Assembly: GCA_030045175.1 (NCBI GenBank)
Contig: JASIBM010000178.1
Location: forward strand, 1-26,249
Direction: 5' to 3'
Length of the DNA: 26,249 nt
Origin: Streptosporangiaceae bacterium
Lineage (GTDB): Bacteria; Actinomycetota; Actinomycetes; Streptosporangiales; Streptosporangiaceae
The position numbers were made by a program, and so were the translations under genes. Shown here piece by piece: positions 8,215-15,960 of this stretch (positions are counted from its first letter, which is position 1; each line of letters begins with the position of its first letter). The notes beneath the pieces are model-generated. The model saw only the letters and a list, made by a program, of their open reading frames with translations. It was not told where the DNA came from and did no database searches.

Positions 8215-8267
8215 TCAGCACGCGGGATACTGCCAGTTTAGCACACTGAATAGTGATCATTTAGCAC
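8214..8267 (-). promoter_or_regulatory. Three 8-bp repeats at exact 23-bp spacing
   Basis: On the plus strand TTCAGCAC (8214-8221), TTTAGCAC (8237-8244) and TTTAGCAC (8260-8267) recur every 23 bases just upstream of the ATPase. On the minus strand this reads GTGCTAAA, GTGCTAAA, GTGCTGAA. The regular period of about two helical turns suggests several copies of one protein binding the same DNA face. Which protein binds is unknown. Confidence 0.6.
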
Positions 8268-8525
8268 GCATGGGGACTGGACGGCATGCCGATTCGCTCG
8301 TGCCTCGGCCGGGTCGAGTGGGTCGGTGTGCTGGCCCTGGTTGAAATGCTTCCACAGCGACTTGCGGAACACGGCGGGATCTGGCTCACCGGTAACGACA
8401 GGCAAGAATTGCCGTCGCCTGACGCCCTCCACTCCCTATACGCTCCCGCAAACTAGCCCTGGCAGTCGCCCGAATCGAGGGCTGCGTTGCCATATGACGG
8501 CCTTGCGCTCAGTTAGTGGCGACGA
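8268..8525. other. Gap between ATPase promoter and the phosphodiesterase 3' end
   Basis: About 260 bases, or 310 with the repeats. A short minus-strand frame contains RRRQFLPVVTGEPDPAVF, which might be a gene scrap, but it has no start signal and no family was recognised. Nothing else is seen. Confidence 0.4.
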
Positions 8526-9371
8526 TCATCGTGACGCCGCCTTCGTGCGCGTGGCCTCGGCGTCAGCGTGACGGCCGGCAGCGTCGTATGCGGCAGCGAG
8601 GTTGCTCCGCGAGCGCAGGGTATCCGGGTGCGACTCGCCCTGACCGGTAGTAGTCGCTGTCAACTGCGGCGGGCTCAGCGGGGCAGTGCTCGCCAGGTCC
8701 GCTCGCCACGCCGACGCAGCAGGTGCTCGGGGTGCCCAGGCGGATAACTCGCCGAGGTGGACGGTCGCGATGGGTTGCCAGTCCCACAGTCGCTCGGGTC
8801 CGCGCTGGATGACCAGGCTGACCTCGCCGATCTGGACCTCGGCCGGCGGAAGGTAGCGGCCGAGCGCCTCGATGACCGGCCCGGCGGGCTGGTGGGACGT
8901 GCTGTAACACACGGTGACGTGAGGCGTCCACGGCCCGGCGTGGGCGGCCTGGCCGTTGGTGCCGGTGACCTCGCGGGTGGCCGCCTGGACCGCGTCGCGG
9001 ACCGGGGCCAGGGCAGCGGGCGGGGTGGCGGCCAGCATAATCGCCTCGGCGTGGTAGAGAACCTTTTCGAATGTGACGGTGATCGGAGCGGTATCGGCCA
9101 GCAGTCGGGAGGCTGCCGCCGCCATGCGATCGGAATCCTGCGCGGAGATCTGGTCGGCTGGACCGGCGATCAGCGTGGTCATGTGCAGCCATTCCAGGGG
9201 CGTCATGTGCAGGCCGGTGAACGAGGCGAGCCGCTGCTGCGCGTCGCGGGCCAGGGCGGTGACCTCGGGATGCCGCCCGACGAGTATCTGCCAGTAGACC
9301 AGGCCCTCGCCAGGTGCGGGTTCGGCCCGGTCCTGCCATCGGTCGGTGAACTCGGCTGGCAGCGGGCTCAT
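8526..9371 (-). CDS. 2H phosphodiesterase (2'-5' RNA ligase-like) with TPR-like tail
   Basis: 281 residues from the ATG at 9371 (MSPLPAEFTDRW), chosen because it follows an AGCGAGCGAGG purine-rich site; the frame is open further upstream. Two HxT motifs typical of the 2H superfamily are present: HMT at 63-65 (WLHMTTLIAG) and HVT at 151-153 (PHVTVCYS). Members hydrolyse 2'-5' or cyclic phosphodiester bonds in RNA or nucleotides. The compact domain ends near residue 210. Residues about 244-278 (GESHPDTLRSRSNLAAAYDA, then GRHADAEA) match one TPR repeat of the kind found at the end of NB-ARC/TPR proteins. This suggests fusion to the tail of a lost gene. The TPR unit is a single copy and may not fold. 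Confidence 0.82.
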   Translation of the reverse strand: MSPLPAEFTDRWQDRAEPAPGEGLVYWQILVGRHPEVTALARDAQQRLASFTGLHMTPLEWLHMTTLIAGPADQISAQDSDRMAAAASRLLADTAPITVTFEKVLYHAEAIMLAATPPAALAPVRDAVQAATREVTGTNGQAAHAGPWTPHVTVCYSTSHQPAGPVIEALGRYLPPAEVQIGEVSLVIQRGPERLWDWQPIATVHLGELSAWAPRAPAASAWRADLASTAPLSPPQLTATTTGQGESHPDTLRSRSNLAAAYDAAGRHADAEATRTKAASR

Positions 9372-9838
9372 CCTCGCTCGCTTTCTGTCGGCTCCGTCAT
9401 GGCTGTTGCCGACGGCAATCCGCCTCCCATCTTGATCATGGGACAGCCAGCACACGGAGCAGGCGGACATCACCCCCTGAGTCGGCCTCGTTCAGCGCTG
9501 CCTGCCGACCGCGTCGCGGAACTCGCCTAGCTAGCGGCTTCCCGCGCGGAATTCGGGGCCTCTCGCAGCCGACTGCCCCGCAACGATAAGCCAGGGAGGA
9601 GCGGTGAGCACGCCGCCGCCGCGCTGACCGAGGCCGCGATCCCTTATCCTGAAAGCAGAAGGTCGGTGGTTCGATCCGCTCCTAACCACCCGTCGGGGGC
9701 GCGTTGACCTGCGCATATACGGCATTGCTTACGTCCATGCCGCTCCTGGTGTCTGACCCCTATGACCATATGTGACCATGGCTCGCCACACGATGTTGCA
9801 CGCGGGCTGCATGTTGATCGCCCCGAAAGGAGCAATCC
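9372..9838. other. Divergent gap with a degenerate tRNA-like fragment
   Basis: About 465 bases between divergent genes. Near 9642-9690 there is a stretch ending GGTGGTTCGATC-CGCTCC that resembles a tRNA T arm with one base lost, followed by an acceptor-like end. No full cloverleaf forms. A strong ribosome site (GAAAGGAG) at the right end belongs to the next gene. No protein gene was recognised. Confidence 0.4.
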
Positions 9839-10603
9839 TTGGGTGAGCTTGGAACCGTGTGGCGGTACGCCTACTGGTCCGACAGCCGAGTAAGAGACAT
9901 CGCTGGAGACAACGGCATCGACCTGGATCGGCGCACGCGCACGGCATTTCGGACTCCCCTCTTTGGTCTGCTACCTCAGGCAGAGCGATCCCAGGAGCAT
10001 GGCGCCTTGCAGCGTCACGAAATAGCCGAACGAATTGGGCGTGCGATCGGCCAGGTCGCTGTCGAAGACTTCGTGACTCCTCCGCCGACTGCGTTCGCCA
10101 AGGGCTACGGGGAGGTCACCATCGCCGTGTATGAGCGCTGGTCTGCGCCCAAGAAGGCGATGAGGAAGGCCGTCATTGCTCACACGAGAACCAAGGCAAG
10201 TGACGGCTGCCGTGTCGAGATATGCTTGTTCGGCAGTGTCCAGAACTGCGCGGGCTACATGTCTGAGTCAAAGGCCAATGTTCCGACCTGGCGATCGTCG
10301 TCAACTTGGGCAATCGAGGAGTTCATCGACAACCTAGGTAGGAAACCGGCACCAGTCTATGATGATGATGAATCGATAGCCGTAGAGATTCTGAGGACTA
10401 TTAATCTTGAAGGAATGACCGGGCGACACGTTCGGCAGCGGATTGCTCAAGCGCAATGGTTCGCGGAGGTGTATAAAGACGTGGAGTTGGACAAGAGTCG
10501 GTGGACATTCATGCGAAAATTCAAATCGAGGTCCGATATCCCGCAACCAGTGGATCGGATAGTGATTGGTGCACCACTATGGATCCGCTTCAATGGCAAT
10601 TAA
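9839..10603 (+). CDS. Protein of unknown function, AT-richer than neighbours
   Basis: 254 residues. The start is a TTG at 9839, supported by GAAAGGAG eight bases upstream; no ATG or GTG lies nearby in frame. The N-terminus (VWRYAYWSDSRVRDIAGDNG) and a middle portion (GYGEVTIAVYERWSAPK, then GCRVEICLFGSVQNCAGYMS) look like a mixed alpha/beta soluble protein. No signal peptide or membrane segment is evident. The family was not recognised with confidence; a distant likeness of the YxYxSDS start to small actinobacterial families of unknown function is only an impression. The last 250 bases are clearly lower in GC, with A/T-ending codons (GATGATGATGAATCGATA), a sign of recent transfer. It lies in the second module of the tRNA-linked island. 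Confidence 0.75.
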   Translation: MGELGTVWRYAYWSDSRVRDIAGDNGIDLDRRTRTAFRTPLFGLLPQAERSQEHGALQRHEIAERIGRAIGQVAVEDFVTPPPTAFAKGYGEVTIAVYERWSAPKKAMRKAVIAHTRTKASDGCRVEICLFGSVQNCAGYMSESKANVPTWRSSSTWAIEEFIDNLGRKPAPVYDDDESIAVEILRTINLEGMTGRHVRQRIAQAQWFAEVYKDVELDKSRWTFMRKFKSRSDIPQPVDRIVIGAPLWIRFNGN

Positions 10604-10775
10604 CTTATCTATTCAAGTCAATTGTGATCCGACCCCTGACTGCCGCCTGACGTTTTGGACGCGACGAACATCACCCTCACCACGTGCACCGATCGCCCAG
10701 TCTCGAGGGCTGACGACTTGGCCTGAGCAACTATCAGGCGCACTGCCCGGGTGCGCTGAGCGCTTCCAGCCGACG
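10604..10775. other. Gap before att-like repeat copy 3
   Basis: No gene is seen between the end of the AT-richer gene and the third repeat; with the repeat and its flanks the gene-free stretch is about 475 bases. Confidence 0.4.
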
Positions 10776-11008
10776 GCACGCTGTGCCCGGTGGGTGCCCG
10801 GACCGCTGCGTGGGAAGGCGTTTGCGCTGTTCAGCGCTGTCTCAAGGTACGGCCTCCGGAGCCGTGTGCGCAGGTTCGAATCCTGCTGGGGGCGCAGGTA
10901 GAAGCGATAATTCGAACACACCGACAATCTTGGTGCCGCACAGCGCCGGGCCTGTGACCTGCGCAAACACGGAGCCGTTCGGGATCTTGTGCCCGGTACG
11001 CGCCCGGA
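10776..11008 (+). repeat. att-like repeat copy 3 (both arms plus tRNA 3' part)
   Basis: Bases 10849-10907 are identical to 4684-4742, covering the whole tRNA 3' portion from the anticodon stem and 13 bases beyond. The right arm to about 11008 resembles 4743-4845. The left arm (10776-10848, TGTGCCCGGTGGGTGCCCGG, then GCGTTTGCGCTGTTCAGCGC) resembles the left arms of copies 2 and 4. It is thus a full junction between two adjacent related elements. No complete tRNA can form because the 5' half is absent. Confidence 0.88.
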
Positions 11009-11079
11009 GCGGTCGGCGCAAACCCGTGGACGCAGGTCAGGCCGCAATGGTCACACTTCAAATCGGACCGTGTGCCTAG

Positions 11080-11367
11080 TCCATCGTCGTCATCCAAAGC
11101 AACGAGATCGACCTCATCGAGCGCGCGCCGAGGGCTCGGTCTCGCGCGACTTTCGGGTCTCCCAGGGCACGCCCAGACGACATCGAATTGGGCAGTCTGG
11201 GCTGGCAAGTCGCCGACACCGAACGGCGGCGCGCCGACCGGCGCGCCGGCCTCGACCAGATGACGAGGAGCCAGCGAAGCGGCATCTACGACAGGACCCC
11301 TGAGGACTACGCCGCGGCCCTGAGCAAAGCCCGCAGGCGGGCTGCCCGCCCGGAGGACGCCTCCTGA
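11080..11367 (+). pseudogene. Possible 5'-truncated gene remnant
   Basis: An open frame immediately right of repeat copy 3 reads SIVVIQSNEIDLIERAPRAR, then DDIELGSLGWQVADTERRRA, and ends TPEDYAAALSKARRR before TGA. Composition (charged, few rare residues) is more protein-like than the other frames. There is no ATG or GTG before an internal ATG at 11260, so it looks cut off by the recombination junction. No family was recognised. It may not be coding. Confidence 0.35.
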
Positions 11368-11674
11368 CATGCCGCGCCCCACAGCAGTCCTGGATGCCTG
11401 CGCGCTCGCGCCCACCGGGCTCGCCGGAACCCCTCGTGCGCGTCGCGGAGAATGCCTGATATAGCCCGCTATGGTCTGAGCGCATCCTAACCGGGGCGCA
11501 GGGCGGCCACCCAGGCGACCGGGCGCGGCGACCGCCGCCGACATGAGAGGCTAAGCTATATCTTATAGACGGCTTCCGCGTCGAACTGGCCGCAGCTTAG
11601 CAGCGCAAAGCGTAGTCGGTTGTGTTCGATAGCCGGATATGCCATCGGCGCAAATGGCACGGAGGGCCAGTTTG
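11368..11674. other. Gap upstream of the secreted-protein gene
   Basis: About 300 bases without a gene. An AT-richer patch (AGCTATATCTTATAGA, 11554-11569) could hold a promoter. The ribosome site GGAGGG for the next gene lies at its right end. Confidence 0.4.
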
Positions 11675-12202
11675 ATGAGATTAGTTAGGCGGTTAACTGT
11701 AACGACCCTAATAGGCGCGTCGTTCCTGACGGCCGCGCCGTCGTCGGCTGGAGCGTCAGTTCGGGCCGCGCGCATACCCTACGTTCGGGGCCCGATGGGC
11801 CGGGTCAATGTGCCGAGCGCACCTAGCTGCGGTAGTGGTGTCAGGCCGCGTAAAGTGGTCGCCACCTACAGGGCTAAGCGATATCAGGTAGGAGGCTATC
11901 GCATAGACACTCTGTACTGCGGTAACGGTAAGTATGGCTATCGTCACCTGGAACCTCATATCGGCCAGTACTTCGGCGGCTGGGATAGTTTTAACTTCTC
12001 GATAGCGCAGGTCCTGAAGAAGCCCGCCAAGACCGTCGTGCAAAGTAACGGGAATTATCTCAAATCCGCTCCGATCTACCAGTGCTTCTTCGCCGGGTAT
12101 TACATTATCTGGACGTTCTACGTAGTGCCGAATATCAGATCGGGGTCGATTGTCACCGCCTATGGCCACAAAGGCCGGAGAGTTGACCAGGATTGCCCGT
12201 AG
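11675..12202 (+). CDS. Secreted protein with RNase-toxin-like features
   Basis: 175 residues. The ATG at 11675 is preferred over 11639 because GGAGGG precedes it and it gives a clean signal peptide (MRLVRRLTVTTLIGASFLTA, cleavage near SAGA-SVRA). The mature part has four cysteines (52, 82, 137, 174), suggesting two disulfides outside the cell. It contains TLYCGNGKYGYRHLEPH with two histidines (91 and 95), and ends GSIVTAYGHKG. A G-(Y/F)-x-H-(I/L)-x-x-H motif early and an (I/V)-(V/I)-T-A-(Y/F) strand late are features shared by several small ribonuclease toxins of the BECR type. The toxin reading is inference. A small cytosolic protein follows after 25 bases. AT content is above average for the window. 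Confidence 0.8.
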   Translation: MRLVRRLTVTTLIGASFLTAAPSSAGASVRAARIPYVRGPMGRVNVPSAPSCGSGVRPRKVVATYRAKRYQVGGYRIDTLYCGNGKYGYRHLEPHIGQYFGGWDSFNFSIAQVLKKPAKTVVQSNGNYLKSAPIYQCFFAGYYIIWTFYVVPNIRSGSIVTAYGHKGRRVDQDCP

Positions 12203-12227
12203 AATTTAGTCACGTGAAAGCAGCCTC

Positions 12228-12659
12228 ATGAGGCATACCGTATTCAGTCAGGATTTCGTCGGGGAACTGAGGGGAATACTGCTCTCCACGTCGACTGCCG
12301 AGATCTACGATCGCGCGGGCAAGGTTGCTGAACTCAAGGACGAGCCTTTCTTGGCTGAGTGGCAGCTTCGGTCGCTGGCCTTCGACCCGCAGCTGGGTCC
12401 AAGCCGGGTCGTATGCCAGCTCTACTCTGGTGCCAGGGAAGTAACGGCGACCATCGACGCAGGTGACTTCCACGATCTGCTCGGCAAGAGGTCCCGGAGC
12501 CGCATGTGGAATAACTCGCGATACCACGATGCTGCCGTTCTCGTATCGGTGCTTATCCAAGAACAGATCCTAACTGTCAGCCCAGGCAGCATGCAGGCCG
12601 ATCTAGTGCGCATCCGCCTGCCGAAGGACAGGGATAACGAGGCAGGCTCCTCGAGCTAG
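12228..12659 (+). CDS. Small cytosolic protein, possible immunity partner
   Basis: 143 residues with no signal peptide or membrane segment, starting 25 bases after the secreted protein. It is rich in acidic and alternating hydrophobic residues (VVCQLYSGAREVTATIDAGD, then DAAVLVSVLIQEQ). No family was recognised. Position, size and cytosolic nature fit an immunity protein for the upstream secreted protein, but that rests on context only. No strong ribosome site precedes the ATG, so translation may be coupled. An antisense frame (12560-12210) is also open with a moderately protein-like composition; third-position GC favours the plus strand. Confidence 0.55.
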   Translation: MRHTVFSQDFVGELRGILLSTSTAEIYDRAGKVAELKDEPFLAEWQLRSLAFDPQLGPSRVVCQLYSGAREVTATIDAGDFHDLLGKRSRSRMWNNSRYHDAAVLVSVLIQEQILTVSPGSMQADLVRIRLPKDRDNEAGSSS

Positions 12660-13037
12660 CCGCGAGTCACCAAGAATGAGGCGCGGGTGGCTCGCGATGA
12701 GGCATCGCGGTGGTGGCACTATCGGTGTCTTTCGGGTGGTGCTCCACTGGCGGCGTGGGCGGTGCTGGGTCACCCGGTCGCGGGCGCTGACTGCGCGCCG
12801 CACTGGCGTACGCTGTTACGCCTGGCCAGGCGGACCTGGGCAGCAGGACCCGCAGAGCCACGGACGGGCTGGCCGGCCGACCGGGGCAGCCTACCGAAGT
12901 TGTCCCGAGCTCCGTAGAGCTTCGGTGGCGGTCCTTGATCATCAGACTGCGCTAACGGCCTCGTCGCGGCATGCGACAGTGACATATCCGGCCAGGAACT
13001 GAACCGCGGCACGACATCCAACGCGCGCCGGCGACCT
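12660..13037. other. Gap before att-like repeat copy 4
   Basis: With repeat 4 this leaves about 610 bases without a credible gene. Open frames here are Arg/Trp/Ala-rich noise on both strands. Confidence 0.45.
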
Positions 13038-13250
13038 AAGCACTGTGCCCGGTGGGTACCCGGAGCGCTGCACGGGAACGCGTTTGGGCTGCTCAGAAGC
13101 GTGTGGCATCGCGGCCTCCAGAGCCGTGTGCGCAGGTTCGAATCCTACTGGAGGCGCAGGTCAGATGCTATGATTCGAATACTCTGACAATCTTGCGACC
13201 GCAGAGCGTCAGGCCTGTGACCTGCGGAAGCGCGGAACTGCCCCGGACCT
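13038..13250 (+). repeat. att-like repeat copy 4 (most diverged)
   Basis: Bases 13112-13156 repeat the tRNA 3' part with substitutions, including CCGGA to CCAGA in the anticodon loop and CTGCTGGGGG to CTACTGGAGG at the 3' end. The left arm (CTGTGCCCGGTGGGTACCCGG, split near 13043-13063) closely matches copy 3. The right arm (GACAATCTTG, CCTGTGACCTGCG) matches copies 1 and 3 to about 13245. The divergence suggests an older junction than copy 3. Confidence 0.82.
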
Positions 13251-13272
13251 TGCTGCGACCTCATGAGCGGGC

Positions 13273-15960
13273 TCATCCACGTCGAACGCCGGGCTCGCAT
13301 CCCTCCAGTACAGCCACAGCGGCTGCTGGCAGACGTGACAGTTGGGCGCGAGGCTCACCGCCCCAGTCACCGAGCTCCCGGTACAGGGCGAGCGCCCGCG
13401 CCATGTGCCTGCGGGCGCGGTCGTAACGGTGAGCCATCGCATAGGCGTGGGCCAGGTCACGATGCGCACTGGCCTGCCCGGCCAGGTGGCCAAGGCGCAG
13501 CGCGGCGGCGAGCGCCATGCGCTGGCTGGCGATGAGGTCAGCCAGGTGCCCCTGGCGGTCAAGAAAGGTCACCAAGGTGCTCGCAAGGTACAGGACGTAA
13601 GCATCGAGGCGAAAGCCGGTGGCCCGTCGCAGGAGTGCCAGCAGCACCTGATGCTCGGCCGTGAACCAGGCAAGCGCCTGCGCGTCGCTGTCGAGCCGCT
13701 CCCGAATGGTCCCTCGCTGGATCTCTGTCATCACCAGCGGGCTGCGGGCTGGATCAAGCAACTTCTCGGCCGCGCGCGCCGTGTGCAGGTAATGACCGAG
13801 CGCACGCAGAAGGGCGTCATGGCGCTCTACTCGGGCGTCGCGCAGGCGGGTCTGCTCGCCGGCGTAGATGCGAAGCAAGTCGTGGCAGCGATACCGGCCT
13901 GGGACGTGCTCGACTAGCAGGCCGGCCCGGGATAGCTCGGCTAGCGCACCGCGCGCGGCAGGTACCGTGACCCCGGCCAGGCTGGCCGCTGCCGGAATGC
14001 TGATGTCAGGTCCTGGGTGAATGCCGAGGAACCGAAACATGCGGGCGGCGGGCTCGCTGAGCTGCCGGTAGGACCAGGAGAACGCGGCACGGACGTCGGC
14101 GGACGGCTCGCCCCCGTCGAACTCCTGCAACCTGGCGCGAGACTCGTGCCTCTCGGTAGCCAGCGCGGCGAGCGGATGACGCGGATGAGCGGCGGCCCGG
14201 GCGGCGATGATGCTCAGCGCTAGCGGCAGCCGCGCGGTGAGGTCGGTAAGCCGCCGCACTGCATCGGGCTCGTGCGCTACGCGATCGGCGCCAAGGCGGA
14301 GCGCGAGTAGGTCGTGAGCCTCTCCTGCGCTGAGCACGTCCAGGCAGATCAGCTGGGCGGCGTGAGTGACAACCAGCGCGGAAAGCTGAGACCGGCCGGT
14401 GATCACCACCATGCACCCGCGCCCGGCAGGGAGCAACGGGCGGACCTGTTCGGCGCTGTGGGCGTTGTCGAGCAGCACCAGGACCCGTCGTCCGGACAGC
14501 AGCGTGCGATACAGCCCAGCTCGCGCGTCTTGCCTGGCCGGAACCCGAGCGCTTGGAACCCCTAGAGCTTCGAGGAAGCCATGCAGCGCATCGTGTGGTC
14601 TGACCGGCGAACCTGACGCATCGAACCCCCGCAAGTCGACATAGAGTTGCCCGTCGGGGAACTGATCTGATACCTGATGCGCCCAGTACACGGCCAGCGC
14701 GGTCTTGCCCACCCCTGCTGTTCCGCCGATGGCGCAGACCTGGGTCGTCCCGCTGTCACGCGGCAGCAAGTCGAGCAGGCCGGTCAAGACCGCCAGCTCG
14801 GCGGCGCGCCCGACGAAGCGCGGGTTCGCGGCCGGCAACTGCCGGGGAACGGCCGTTCTCCTGGCGGCCTTGCCGCTCAGGGAGCGCCGGGCTTGCAGGG
14901 CGGTCGAAGCCGACGCGACGCTGGGCGCAGGCAGTTCTGCGCGCAGCACGCGCAGATGGGCGTGAACGAGTTCTCTGCCCGGTCGCACTCCGAGCTGCTC
15001 ATCGAGCCGACGTCGCATAGCCTCGAAGACCTCCAGGGCTGCCGCCTGCCTCCCGGTCCCTGCCAATGCGATCATGAGAACCGCGTGCGCCGTCTCGTGC
15101 AACGGCTCACGCTGAGCCAGCGGCCACACCACCTGCAGCACTCGGTCGTACCAGCCGAGCTCGCACGCGGACTGGGCGTAGCTGACGGTAACCGCCCACC
15201 GCTGCTGAGATAGTCCGATGACCGCCGGGTGCTGCCGCAATGCATCGATGTCCGCCAACGGGTCACCGCGCCACAAGTCCAGGGCGCTCAGGTAATGTCT
15301 GCAGGCCGCGACCGTCTCACCCGTCAGCCGTGCGGCATCAGCCCGGCTGGCCAGATCACGAAACGCCAGCAGGTCAAGCTGGCCCGCGGTGACGCTCAGC
15401 CGGTAGCCTGTGCCGGCCGACGCAAGTATCCCGTCCTGGTCACGCGCTGAGCGGCCGGGATTCAGTATCCGGCGTAGCCTGCTCACTCGTGCCTGCACCT
15501 GGTTCACCGCAGACGGCGGCGGATGCTCGCCCCACCACGCGTCTATCAACGACTCCCGGCGCACATGCTCGCCTGGGCTGAGCGCCAGCAGCCCGAGCAC
15601 CGCCCGCTGCGACGGCGGACCCAGCTCAACCGCGGCATCATCCCGCCACGCCACCAGCGGCCCGAGCACAGCCAGCCGCACACGGGCAGGCCGGTCAGTA
15701 TGCGCGAACCGTGGCGTACGGCGGGTAGCGAACGCGAACATCTCCGCACGGTCGGCGCTCAGGCCGAGCGCCATTACGAACGCCTCTGCTGACCTGGCGG
15801 TCAGCCGCCCAGTCCTGCCCTGCTCTAGATCGCGGACGACGCCGATGCTGACGTCCGCGGCGTCGGCGAGCTGCCGCTGGCTTAACCCTGCGGCGCGCCG
15901 GTACTGACGGAGCAGGCTTGCCGCTTGCTCGCCATCACGTCCCACGTCCCTGTGCACCAT
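13273..15960 (-). CDS. SARP/AfsR-like regulator (HTH, winged helix, BTAD, NB-ARC)
   Basis: 895 residues. In order: an XRE-type HTH (about 14-70, GLSQRQLADAADVSIGVVRD), an OmpR-type winged helix (about 93-190, QVQARVSRLRRIL), a BTAD domain (about 195-340, ending LDEQLGVRPGREL), and an NB-ARC ATPase with P-loop GGTAGVGKT (412-420), Walker B RVLVLLDN (492-499) and a GLPLA-like RLPLAL (577-582). A short TPR-like tail (about 800-865) follows. Such proteins activate secondary-metabolite or other specialised gene sets after ATP-dependent assembly. The tail ends LALYRELGDWGGEPRAQLSR and then loses TPR character. The family normally has several more repeats, so the C-terminus is probably truncated close to att-like repeat 4. 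It is divergent from the cupredoxin-to-protease cluster and may control it. Confidence 0.9.
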   Translation of the reverse strand: MVHRDVGRDGEQAASLLRQYRRAAGLSQRQLADAADVSIGVVRDLEQGRTGRLTARSAEAFVMALGLSADRAEMFAFATRRTPRFAHTDRPARVRLAVLGPLVAWRDDAAVELGPPSQRAVLGLLALSPGEHVRRESLIDAWWGEHPPPSAVNQVQARVSRLRRILNPGRSARDQDGILASAGTGYRLSVTAGQLDLLAFRDLASRADAARLTGETVAACRHYLSALDLWRGDPLADIDALRQHPAVIGLSQQRWAVTVSYAQSACELGWYDRVLQVVWPLAQREPLHETAHAVLMIALAGTGRQAAALEVFEAMRRRLDEQLGVRPGRELVHAHLRVLRAELPAPSVASASTALQARRSLSGKAARRTAVPRQLPAANPRFVGRAAELAVLTGLLDLLPRDSGTTQVCAIGGTAGVGKTALAVYWAHQVSDQFPDGQLYVDLRGFDASGSPVRPHDALHGFLEALGVPSARVPARQDARAGLYRTLLSGRRVLVLLDNAHSAEQVRPLLPAGRGCMVVITGRSQLSALVVTHAAQLICLDVLSAGEAHDLLALRLGADRVAHEPDAVRRLTDLTARLPLALSIIAARAAAHPRHPLAALATERHESRARLQEFDGGEPSADVRAAFSWSYRQLSEPAARMFRFLGIHPGPDISIPAAASLAGVTVPAARGALAELSRAGLLVEHVPGRYRCHDLLRIYAGEQTRLRDARVERHDALLRALGHYLHTARAAEKLLDPARSPLVMTEIQRGTIRERLDSDAQALAWFTAEHQVLLALLRRATGFRLDAYVLYLASTLVTFLDRQGHLADLIASQRMALAAALRLGHLAGQASAHRDLAHAYAMAHRYDRARRHMARALALYRELGDWGGEPRAQLSRLPAAAVAVLEGCEPGVRRG

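Noticed and set aside
8238..8432. Minus-strand 64-residue frame with RRRQFLPVVTGEPDP
   Set aside because: It overlaps the repeat-bearing control region, has no ribosome site, and no family could be named.
12210..12560. Minus-strand 116-residue frame opposite the possible immunity gene
   Set aside because: Third-position GC is lower than in the plus frame and there is no ribosome site. It was kept as an alternative in the text, not as a gene.
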